DNA of 64,000 bases from Fluoribacter gormanii (GTDB taxonomy: Bacteria > Pseudomonadota > Gammaproteobacteria > Legionellales > Legionellaceae). This document shows positions 57,120 to 64,000 of the stretch, piece by piece. The notes below the pieces were generated by a model. It worked only from the letters and a program-made list of their open reading frames with translations. It did not search any database and had not been told where the DNA came from. The position numbers were made by a program, and so were the translations under genes. The stretch spans positions 1 to 64,000 of the forward strand of contig NZ_FTNL01000015.1 in NCBI RefSeq assembly GCF_900156395.1, written 5' to 3'. Within the stretch, counting starts at the first letter, position 1. Each line of letters starts with the position of its first letter.

Positions 57120-57285
57120 GCCACTTACTCGTGATATTCTAGTAACCTTAATTATTAAGTTTAGCTTGTTGATTTTATTATGGATAATCTGCTTTAAGGA
57201 CGTGGAAAAACCACATCAGAGCAATGAGCAGTGGCTGTTAGGAACGATTCAAGCAAAAGAATATTTTCCTTCTAAAGAAAAATAA
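57112..57285 (+). CDS. cydP: CydP-like small membrane protein of cytochrome bd
   Basis: The 57-residue protein starts MLKPLTRDILVTLIIKFSLL and has a single hydrophobic helix (about 10-28), then a polar tail ending in YFPSKEK. This pattern (K-P-L-x-R-x-I-x-x-x-L-x-x-K) fits the CydP putative small subunit found next to cydAB in many proteobacteria. The start codon overlaps the globin stop by eight bases. CydA starts 84 bases downstream. Identification rests on pattern and position. The protein is too short to be certain. Confidence 0.7.
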   Translation: MLKPLTRDILVTLIIKFSLLILLWIICFKDVEKPHQSNEQWLLGTIQAKEYFPSKEK

Positions 57286-57369
57286 ACAAGGGAAGTCCTT
57301 AGTATTTCTTAAGATAAACATAGAAATTTAAGGATTTTATCAATACAGTACATACATGAGAGGTGAGTA

Positions 57370-58899
57370 ATGATTCCTGGTAGTGACCTGGTCGATCTTT
57401 CCCGTTTACAGTTTGCTCTAACAGCACTTTATCATTTCCTTTTTGTCCCACTCACGTTGGGTTTGTCGTTACTTTTAGCCGTTATGGAAACAATCTATGT
57501 AATGACTGGTCGTGATATTTGGCGACAAATGGTCAAATATTGGGGCGTACTCTTCGGTATTAATTTTGTTTTAGGTGTGGCTACCGGATTGACCATGGAG
57601 TTTCAGTTTGGTACTAACTGGGCCTATTATTCTCATTATGTTGGCGATGTTTTTGGTGCTCCACTGGCCATTGAAGGACTTATGGCTTTCTTCTTAGAGG
57701 CCACCTTTGTCGGTTTATTCTTTTTCGGCTGGGATAGATTAAGTCGCGTGCAGCATATGTGTAGTACCTGGTTGCTCGCTTTAGGAACAAATCTTTCAGC
57801 ATTATGGATTTTGATTGCTAATGGCTGGATGCAAAACCCAGTTGGGGCGGAATTTAATTTCCATACCATGCGCATGGAAGTCACTGATTTTGTTGCCGTG
57901 ATGTTTAATCCGGTTGCCCAAGCCAAATTCGTTCATACAATTAGCGCAGGCTATGTCACGGGATCAATTTTTGTTTTATCCATTAGTGCCTACTTTTTAT
58001 TACGCGGCAGAAACATCAACTTTGCTAAGCGTTCAATAACTGTAGCTGCAAGCTTTGGACTTGCATCTGCTTTAGCTGTAGTCGTATTAGGCGATGAAAG
58101 CGGTTATCTTGATAATCAAAATCAGAAAATGAAATTCGCAACAATTGAAGCCATGTGGCATACAGAAAAAGCTCCTGCAGGCCTTACAGTTTTTGGTATT
58201 CCCAATGAAGAAACAATGACAACTGATTATGCAGTTACCATTCCTTATGCATTAGGATTAATTGCAACACGAACATTCACAGAGCCGTTACAAGGTATTG
58301 CTGAATTGATCGATCAAGGAAAAGAACGTATCAAAGAAGGGATGCTTGCTTATGAAGCTTTAACCCGATTACAAAAGAATCCTAATGATGAACAAGCAAA
58401 AGCAGATTTTACCGCCCACAATAAATATTTAGGCTATGGACTGCTTTTGAAGAAATATACCGAAAAAGTAGTTGACGCAACTGAGGATCAAATTAACCAG
58501 GCAGCACATGATCTGAAGCCTCGAGTTACTCCTTTATTTTTCTCGTTTCGTATTATGGTCGCTTGTGGATTCTTCTTCATTCTCTTATTTGCAATAGGTT
58601 TCTACTTGTCTATGAGACGTAGATTACATACTACCCGCTGGTATTTGCGTATGGCATTCTTTTCATTACCATTACCTTGGATTGCTGCAGAGCTAGGCTG
58701 GGTCGTTGCAGAATATGGACGACAACCTTGGGTAGTCCAGGATATCTTACCTACTGCTATGGGTACATCTACGTTAAGTAATGCTCAAGTATTAACTTCA
58801 ATAACGGGTTTTATCCTCTTCTATTCAGTTCTTGCCGTCGTTGAGGTTTTCTTGATGGTTAAGTACATCCGTCTTGGCCCTGATAATATGGCTCACTAG
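57370..58899 (+). CDS. cydA: Cytochrome bd ubiquinol oxidase subunit I
   Basis: The 509-residue subunit carries the haems and the quinol site. Visible are LSRLQFALTALYHFLFVPLTLG with the b595/d ligand His, FLEATFVGLFFFGWDRLS with the conserved Glu pair, and FVHTISAGYVTGS with the b558 His. A long Q-loop at about 255-380 places it in the L-subfamily. The FSFRIMVACG Met and GRQPWVVQ complete the set. It reduces O2 with high affinity and is NO-tolerant in relatives. AGAGGTGAG precedes the ATG. It is followed by cydB after ten bases. Confidence 0.97.
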   Translation: MIPGSDLVDLSRLQFALTALYHFLFVPLTLGLSLLLAVMETIYVMTGRDIWRQMVKYWGVLFGINFVLGVATGLTMEFQFGTNWAYYSHYVGDVFGAPLAIEGLMAFFLEATFVGLFFFGWDRLSRVQHMCSTWLLALGTNLSALWILIANGWMQNPVGAEFNFHTMRMEVTDFVAVMFNPVAQAKFVHTISAGYVTGSIFVLSISAYFLLRGRNINFAKRSITVAASFGLASALAVVVLGDESGYLDNQNQKMKFATIEAMWHTEKAPAGLTVFGIPNEETMTTDYAVTIPYALGLIATRTFTEPLQGIAELIDQGKERIKEGMLAYEALTRLQKNPNDEQAKADFTAHNKYLGYGLLLKKYTEKVVDATEDQINQAAHDLKPRVTPLFFSFRIMVACGFFFILLFAIGFYLSMRRRLHTTRWYLRMAFFSLPLPWIAAELGWVVAEYGRQPWVVQDILPTAMGTSTLSNAQVLTSITGFILFYSVLAVVEVFLMVKYIRLGPDNMAH

Positions 58900-58909
58900 G
58901 AGATTCATT

Positions 58910-60046
58910 ATGCCCTTGGATTATGAAACATTACGAATTATATGGTGGATTCTGCTCGGTTTATTACTCATTGGTTTTGCGATCATGGATGGTTTTGACC
59001 TGGGTGTTGCTATGTGGCTACCATGGCTTGCAAAAACAGATACTGAACGACGCATATTGATTAATAGCATTGGGCCGACTTGGGAAGGAAACCAAGTCTG
59101 GTTTATTCTAGGTGGAGGTGCGATCTTTGCTGCTTGGCCAGCCTTATATGCCCTCTCTTTTTCAGGTTTTTATTTGGCGATGCTCGTAGTATTGTTGGCT
59201 CTAATTTTGCGTCCAGTTGGATTTAAATATCGTTCAAAATTAAGCAACCCTCAATGGCGTTCATTTTGGGATTATGCTTTATTTGTCGGTGGCTTTGTGC
59301 CTGCGCTGATATTTGGAGTTGCTGTTGGCAATGTATTACAAGGCGTTCCTTTTTATTTTGATGAATACTTACGCCCATTCTATACTGGCAGCTTCTTTGG
59401 CCTGTTGAACCCCTTTGCCCTATTGTGTGGATTGCTGTCCGTGTTGATGCTCGCCATGCATGGTGCTTTTTTTCTTAACTTGAGAACAGAGGGACATATA
59501 CAACAGCGAGCCCGAAGTGCAGCAAGAATATCTGCATTACTTGCCTTATTACTTTTTATCAGTGCAGGAATTTGGCTTCATTATGGTATAGATGGTTATA
59601 GTCTAACGAGTAATTTAGGCCATGATGGTCCATCAAACCCCCATTACAAGACGGTTATTCGGCAAGCGGATGCTTGGTTTTCTAATTACAGTAATCTGCC
59701 CATAACCTTATTTGCTCCTGGGATTGGAATTATTGCAGCCTTACTTGCACTTATTGCAGCAAAGCATATTAAAACTGCATTTATTTGCAGTGCTCTTTCT
59801 GTTGCCGGGATCATCGCCACCGTAGGTGTTAGTATGTTTCCATTTATACTGCCCTCATCATCTAATCCTGAGCAAAGCTTGCTTGTATGGGATAGCTCTT
59901 CAAGCCAGTTAACTTTGTTTATTATGCTAGTAGCTACTGTTATTTTCTTGCCTATAGTTTTGGCCTATACCGCTTGGGTTTATCGCGTATTAAGAGGAAA
60001 AATAACAGAACAAACGATTATTAAAAATCAAGATACGGCCTATTAG
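58910..60046 (+). CDS. cydB: Cytochrome bd ubiquinol oxidase subunit II
   Basis: The 378-residue polytopic subunit partners CydA. It opens MPLDYETLRIIWWILLGLLLIGFAIMDGFDLGVAMWLPWL, with the family GFDLG motif, followed by IGPTWEGNQVWFIL and RPVGFKYRSK. The start is the ATG at 58910, seven bases after AGGAG. A longer frame overlapping cydA is not needed. Length is typical. It is followed nine bases later by cydX. Confidence 0.96.
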   Translation: MPLDYETLRIIWWILLGLLLIGFAIMDGFDLGVAMWLPWLAKTDTERRILINSIGPTWEGNQVWFILGGGAIFAAWPALYALSFSGFYLAMLVVLLALILRPVGFKYRSKLSNPQWRSFWDYALFVGGFVPALIFGVAVGNVLQGVPFYFDEYLRPFYTGSFFGLLNPFALLCGLLSVLMLAMHGAFFLNLRTEGHIQQRARSAARISALLALLLFISAGIWLHYGIDGYSLTSNLGHDGPSNPHYKTVIRQADAWFSNYSNLPITLFAPGIGIIAALLALIAAKHIKTAFICSALSVAGIIATVGVSMFPFILPSSSNPEQSLLVWDSSSSQLTLFIMLVATVIFLPIVLAYTAWVYRVLRGKITEQTIIKNQDTAY

Positions 60047-60055
60047 GAGGTTATT

Positions 60056-60160
60056 ATGTGGTATTTTTCTTGGATTTTGGGTACTGGTCTGGCCTGCTGT
60101 TTTGCCATCTTAAATGCAATGTGGCTTGAACTCGATGACTCAAAGGATGAGCACAAATAA
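60056..60160 (+). CDS. cydX: Cytochrome bd small subunit CydX
   Basis: The 34-residue protein begins MWYFSWILGTGLACCFAILN and continues AMWLELDDSKDEHK. The W-Y-F-x-W-I-L-G start, one helix, and A-x-W-x-E motif match CydX/YbgT, which stabilises the haems of cytochrome bd. AGGAGG lies five bases before the ATG. It is the last gene of the unit, ending at a strong terminator. It is short, but its position is decisive. Confidence 0.92.
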   Translation: MWYFSWILGTGLACCFAILNAMWLELDDSKDEHK

Positions 60161-60171
60161 ACCCGATCTAT

Positions 60172-60199
60172 AACCCGAGAGATGGTATTTTCTCGGGTT
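60172..60199 (+). terminator. Terminator after cydX
   Basis: AACCCGAGA (60172-60180) pairs with TCTCGGGTT (60191-60199), and TTCTAC follows. It lies between the convergent cydX and L,D-transpeptidase-like genes and may serve both. Confidence 0.7.
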
Positions 60200-60220
60200 T
60201 CTACTGTTCTATGCAATGCG

Positions 60221-61495
60221 CTACAGTCCCACCCAACGAATAAACTCATTGTGCGCATTTAAGTTAACTGAAGGTCCGCCCTCAAAATATACTGTGAAAC
60301 TATTTGCAAGCTCATTTGTTCTGGATAAACCACCATTAATTTTGACTTCTTTGATTTTGCCTAAATTGACGATCTGCATTTGCGTCTCATAATAACCACC
60401 CCGTACTATTTTTAAAACAGGTATTACAAAATGAATGGCATTTATGCCATCGTCTTGACTTGCTGTACTATCCGGCTTGTTATTATTAGCCAAATAATAA
60501 AGTTCTGTCGCATTCAGTGCAATGTACTCTGCATTATTGATCTGACGTCGTAGCATCCGTGTCAATGGTGCTGTAGTATGAAATACACGTTCATAAGTAT
60601 CCGCTGAAATGACCGCAACAGGTTTACTTTCAGCATTCTTACTGCCTTTATAACCACTACCCACGAATAAAATAGCATCACGATGTTCATCAGGAGCAGA
60701 GACTGGCACTTGGATTGTAGGATCATTCATATGTTGAGACGCCGTAGTTTTATCACAATTTAAAAATTTTGATTTAGCAAACCATGCATCGCTAGGATAA
60801 TAAATGACTAATAATGATTTATCCTTTATCGTATTAATAATTCCTTGGGAGGTCGCTAAAGGAAGCGCAGGACATCCCCAACTTCTTCCTGGACGCCCAT
60901 ATCGTTTAATAAAACCTTCTTCTACATACCAACCAGAATGCATCACAACAGACCGACTTGATGCATTATCGTTAAAATTACGATCCAAACCATCCAAACG
61001 GAGTGAAAGACCATCACGGCCATAATAGGCTTGTTGGGTTTGATAAACTCCAATGCTGCTTGCTTTACTGTTAAATTTATTAGAAAAGAAATTGGTCAAT
61101 AAGGCCCCAGACTTAATGCCATGTGACACATAGGTATAAAACAATAACTTTCTTGCTTTTAAATCAAACACCCAGAAGCGCCTCTCATTGGAAGGCAAAG
61201 AGTAATCAATAATAGTTAAAATGTTATTATGTTCCACATTATACGTTGCAGCACACTTGAGTGTAGTAAGTACTTTGTTAATCACTAGCGGATTTAAATT
61301 AGGTGCTTCATGAGCTAACAATGATTTAATATCATTTAGGTAAAGATCATTAATTTGCTCGATCCCTGGAAAAGGTGCTATTTCACTGATGAAACGAGCA
61401 TCATCCTTCATAGTTCGTGTCTGTGGAAACTCCAAAGGAAGTTGTGGAAAATAGCTTGTAGTTACTGCTAAAAATAATAGCAGAAGAGCGCTCAT
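60221..61495 (-). CDS. Exported L,D-transpeptidase-like (YkuD_2) protein
   Basis: The 424-residue protein has a signal peptide (MSALLLLFLAVTTSYFP) and a catalytic domain from about 90 to 240. Here the YkuD pattern HSGWYVEEGFIKRYGRPGRSWGCPAL contains the conserved His and the nucleophile Cys in R-S-W-G-C-P. This is the murein L,D-transpeptidase catalytic-domain variant (S-x-G-C) rather than the classical S-H-G-C-x-R-L. It probably crosslinks or trims peptidoglycan. The C-terminal 180 residues are of unknown function and include a beta-rich tail. Confidence 0.82.
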   Translation of the reverse strand: MSALLLLFLAVTTSYFPQLPLEFPQTRTMKDDARFISEIAPFPGIEQINDLYLNDIKSLLAHEAPNLNPLVINKVLTTLKCAATYNVEHNNILTIIDYSLPSNERRFWVFDLKARKLLFYTYVSHGIKSGALLTNFFSNKFNSKASSIGVYQTQQAYYGRDGLSLRLDGLDRNFNDNASSRSVVMHSGWYVEEGFIKRYGRPGRSWGCPALPLATSQGIINTIKDKSLLVIYYPSDAWFAKSKFLNCDKTTASQHMNDPTIQVPVSAPDEHRDAILFVGSGYKGSKNAESKPVAVISADTYERVFHTTAPLTRMLRRQINNAEYIALNATELYYLANNNKPDSTASQDDGINAIHFVIPVLKIVRGGYYETQMQIVNLGKIKEVKINGGLSRTNELANSFTVYFEGGPSVNLNAHNEFIRWVGL

Positions 61496-61649
61496 GATTT
61501 GTCCTTATTTTTATTTGTTCAAATCCTGTATTTTTAATATAGCTCAAATTTTTCATTACAACTTATATTTCATGAATCGCTAAGTGATTTATTGTTAAGC
61601 AATTTGAATTAATTGAGGAGGTTGAGCCGTCACACTCAACCTGAATCGA

Positions 61650-62033
61650 TTACATGGTTTTTGCAGGAGTTTGAGAGGTATTTTCTTCATTGGGTTCATA
61701 TTTGTAACAAATACTTGTTACTGCGTTGGTCATATGCAATAAAGCATTTCCCAGGTTCACTGGAAGCGAATTTGAAGTGCAACCTGACGTAGCTCCTGCA
61801 TAAACAGTACCCAAACTTGTAAAATTAAGAGCGGCATTTCCTATGCTGGACAAAGCATTGTCATTACTACTAAAGGTAACTACATTAAGCGCAAGCATTG
61901 CTATCTCAAAACCATTTTCCCAAACCGTTTCCGGATTAGAAAATAGATTATAAGCAGCCATTGTTAGAGCAAGACCATTTGCAACTTGCATAGTTGCCCT
62001 CCACCTATTTTCCTTATTAAAAAAACTAATCAT
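61650..62033 (-). CDS. Small unknown protein with hydrophobic centre (127 aa)
   Basis: I do not recognise it. The start is the ATG at 62033, six bases after AAGGAGG. The long open frame to 62156 has no such site and is rejected. Residues NGLALTMAAYNLF and AMLALNVVTFSS are moderately hydrophobic, and IGNAALNFTSLGTVYAGATSGC follows, so it may associate with membrane. The tail (YEPNEENTSQTPAKTM) is polar. It lies 110 bases after the neighbouring small gene on the same strand. Confidence 0.55.
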   Translation of the reverse strand: MISFFNKENRWRATMQVANGLALTMAAYNLFSNPETVWENGFEIAMLALNVVTFSSNDNALSSIGNAALNFTSLGTVYAGATSGCTSNSLPVNLGNALLHMTNAVTSICYKYEPNEENTSQTPAKTM

Positions 62034-62143
62034 GTTAATCCTCCTTAATGCAGTTAAATCTGATCGAACTTTAAACATTAATTTTTTAATAATCAAGCAC
62101 TTTATAGGATTGTTTGAAGAGTAACTGATTAGAAAGGTTACGG

Positions 62144-62395
62144 TTATTGATAGCAAAGTGAAGATTTATATCCACCAGATAAAGACTCCATTATTTCTTC
62201 AATTTGGTAAGCAATTTTAAAATATTGATCCTGATTTTTGCTATCAAACAGTTGATCCATGAGCTTCTGACCTTCTTTACTATTAATAAAGTCACGCTGT
62301 TCTTCTGTTATAACCTTAACAGTACAATTATCCATTACCCATTTGAATGAGGTAATTGGCTTGGATTCTTTAAAATAATTTGGTTTCAATTTCAT
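62144..62395 (-). CDS. Small unknown protein (83 aa)
   Basis: I do not recognise it. The 83 residues are soluble and charged (MKLKPNYFKESKPITSFKWVMDN, then EEQRDFINSKEGQKLMDQLFDSKNQDQYFKIAYQIEEIMESL), mostly helical in pattern. The ribosome binding site AAGAGAC is weak. The gene may form a unit with the 127-aa gene. A small effector or a regulatory protein are both possible. Confidence 0.5.
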   Translation of the reverse strand: MKLKPNYFKESKPITSFKWVMDNCTVKVITEEQRDFINSKEGQKLMDQLFDSKNQDQYFKIAYQIEEIMESLSGGYKSSLCYQ

Positions 62396-62615
62396 TTAAC
62401 GTCTCTTGGAAAAGAACAAGGTTGAGCATAATACTTAGGGATGCCTAAAAAAGCGATATTTTGCTAACCACTATTGAAATTACCTCTAATTTCATTTTAT
62501 TGTTTTGAATTCTAACAAACCTCTTCGGCTATCTACAATACGAAGACAATGACGCATTGATCCTTTATTGGTTATGCATTATGTTTGTCCTTTTTTACCT
62601 TATCGATACTTCATA

Positions 62616-64000
62616 ATGACTCATTCGTTGACATCTGAACGATCTTATTTCAAAAAATCCCTGCAATTTTTGTCTGATTATTTTTTAAATTCAAATGATA
62701 AATGGAAGGCATGGGCGCTATTTTTTGGTTGTGTTTTTAGTACATTAACAATGATTGGTCTTGGTTTTGTTTTAGGATGGTGGTGCTTTCCATATATTTT
62801 TGCCGCATTTATAGTTAAAGATACGGCCACTTTGTTAATCGGGTTAGGAGCTGGTCTTTTAATTTCTGGTGCGATGGCTGGTCTTAATTATTTGACTAAT
62901 TTTTTAAAAAATGAATTGTACGTTAATTGGCGCTGCTGGTTAACTAAAAAAATAATCCATCAGTATTTGAATAATAAGACAAATTATTTGGAAATTTCCC
63001 GTATTTATAGTGATATTGATAACCCGGAACAACGTATTCAAGAAGACATTGATAAAGTTGTTGATTCATTTCTAAACTTATCTTTAGGTTTTATCGATAA
63101 CCTTTCCAATCTCGTCATTTATACTGTACTTTTAAGTTTGGCAGGAGGTTCATTATCTTTTATGCTTTTTGGGGGAACGATAATAATCCCTGGATTTTTA
63201 GTATTAGTGGCATTGGGAGTTGGTATTGTAACTTCGCTCCTCGGTTATTTCATCAATAGGTCTTTACGTGAATCAACTAATGAAGAGACGATTGCTCAAT
63301 CCAACTTACGCTCTGATTTACAACATATTAAAACGTTCTCTGAAGAAATCGCAATCGAGCATGCGGAGAAATATTATCAAAACCGACTGGAAAACGAGGT
63401 AGATGTATTAAGTATAAAAACCAGAAAACGATTATCCATTCAAAATGAAACCGCTTCATTTAATTTATTTAATGGGATACTGCAAGCCATTATTCCAGTA
63501 ATTGCGGCAGCGCCTTTATATTTCACTGATCTTATTACGTTGGATGTATTTTATTCTGCAGGATATTATTTTTCCATGATAACGCGCTCTTTAAACTGGT
63601 TTATCAACTCTTTTGAAACAATTAATAAATTCCAAACGAGCTTAGATCGTATTATAACATTACAACAAACCTTGGAGAAAAATAATGCGGTTGAATCCAC
63701 CAAGAACATTATTCGCACTATAGGGCTTCAAAATGAAAACCTTATAGTACGAAGTTTAGACCTTCACTTACACGGCAGTAATGAGTTAGTCATTAAGGGT
63801 CTTAATTTACAATTTAAACCGGGAATTCATACTCTGATTCAAGCACCCTCAGGAACAGGAAAAAGCAGTCTTTTTAAAGCAATAGCAGGAACATGGTTAT
63901 CCGGTGAGGGAGAAATTCTCATCCCCAATAGCCTGGAATCTGTTTATTTTTTACCGCAAAAGCCCACTCTTCCAAACGACACTCTGAGGGCGGTGCTCGC
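62616..64000 (+). CDS. SbmA/YddA-like ABC transporter, membrane-ATPase fusion (partial)
   Basis: The frame opens MTHSLTSERSYFKKSLQFLS and runs off the window end, so only the first 461 residues are seen. Six helices are apparent (about 30-300), including the family W-R-x-W-L-T segment and the IDNPEQRIQEDI motif typical of the SbmA/BacA/YddA (ABC_membrane_2) group. An ATPase domain then begins, with Walker A PSGTGKSS and the Q-loop region VYFLPQKP. SbmA lacks an ATPase, so YddA is the closer type. Possible substrates are peptides, vitamin B12 or lipids. Confidence 0.85.
   Translation, partial: MTHSLTSERSYFKKSLQFLSDYFLNSNDKWKAWALFFGCVFSTLTMIGLGFVLGWWCFPYIFAAFIVKDTATLLIGLGAGLLISGAMAGLNYLTNFLKNELYVNWRCWLTKKIIHQYLNNKTNYLEISRIYSDIDNPEQRIQEDIDKVVDSFLNLSLGFIDNLSNLVIYTVLLSLAGGSLSFMLFGGTIIIPGFLVLVALGVGIVTSLLGYFINRSLRESTNEETIAQSNLRSDLQHIKTFSEEIAIEHAEKYYQNRLENEVDVLSIKTRKRLSIQNETASFNLFNGILQAIIPVIAAAPLYFTDLITLDVFYSAGYYFSMITRSLNWFINSFETINKFQTSLDRIITLQQTLEKNNAVESTKNIIRTIGLQNENLIVRSLDLHLHGSNELVIKGLNLQFKPGIHTLIQAPSGTGKSSLFKAIAGTWLSGEGEILIPNSLESVYFLPQKPTLPNDTLRAVL

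Overview
The window reads as chromosome from an AT-rich gammaproteobacterium close to Legionella. The evidence is the mix of housekeeping genes (hslVU, rpmE, cydAB, comEC, a PilE-type pilin, dam, dps), the many single-gene MFS transporters, and several eukaryote-facing or lineage-restricted proteins: an ankyrin-repeat protein and two large soluble proteins of unknown family, one with an acidic C-terminal tail. The genus is an inference. No Dot/Icm gene, rRNA, tRNA, CRISPR array, insertion sequence or prophage was recognised.

Layout. 0.3-5 kb: a small YtjA-type membrane protein, then a complete cyanophycin operon on the minus strand (cyanophycin synthetase, cyanophycinase, isoaspartyl peptidase). 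5-8 kb: a GNAT acetyltransferase and a YbaL-like antiporter. 8-14 kb: a CocE/NonD hydrolase, two beta-lactamase-fold serine hydrolases (one lacking its catalytic residues) and a hotdog-fold protein. 14-16 kb: a DipZ-type thiol-disulfide protein and a cyclic-nucleotide-binding protein. 16-21.4 kb: a malonate decarboxylase operon (mdcA, an mdcC-mdcD fusion, mdcE, mdcG, mdcB), followed by an NDH-2-type dehydrogenase. 23-26 kb: a VOC protein, an ankyrin protein and a 563-aa unknown protein. 26-30 kb: Hsp20, an exported beta-carbonic anhydrase, and an exported nucleoside hydrolase paired with an MHS-type transporter. 30-36.8 kb: Dam, a tandem MFS pair, malic enzyme, L31 and Dps. 36.8-39.7 kb: two exonuclease III paralogues with a WrbA-like flavoprotein, and a lineage-specific protein. 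39.9-47.5 kb: HslUV, an MFS-MFS-deoB operon and an ArnT-like glycosyltransferase. 47.8-56.5 kb: an effector-like protein with an internal duplication, a polysaccharide deacetylase, pilin, ComEC, Ada, a small membrane protein, MscS and a Gly/His-rich exported protein. 56.7-60.2 kb: a truncated haemoglobin, CydP, CydA, CydB and CydX. 60.2-64 kb: an L,D-transpeptidase-like protein, two small unknown proteins and a SbmA/YddA-like ABC transporter cut by the window end.

How the genes fit together. Several cassettes serve nutrient storage and scavenging. Cyanophycin can be made, cut to beta-Asp-Arg and split to amino acids from one operon. Nucleosides can be taken up and degraded by two separate transporter-enzyme units. 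Malonate can be decarboxylated to acetate or acetyl-thioester. The haem-haem cluster at 57 kb joins a globin to the low-oxygen, NO-tolerant quinol oxidase.

Non-coding structure. Dyad symmetries sit in all nine convergent gene junctions. Most belong to, or resemble, a degenerate dispersed palindrome with CCCGGGT / ACCCGGG arms and a GGAGCGAAGCGAA-like loop, best preserved at 31096-31134.
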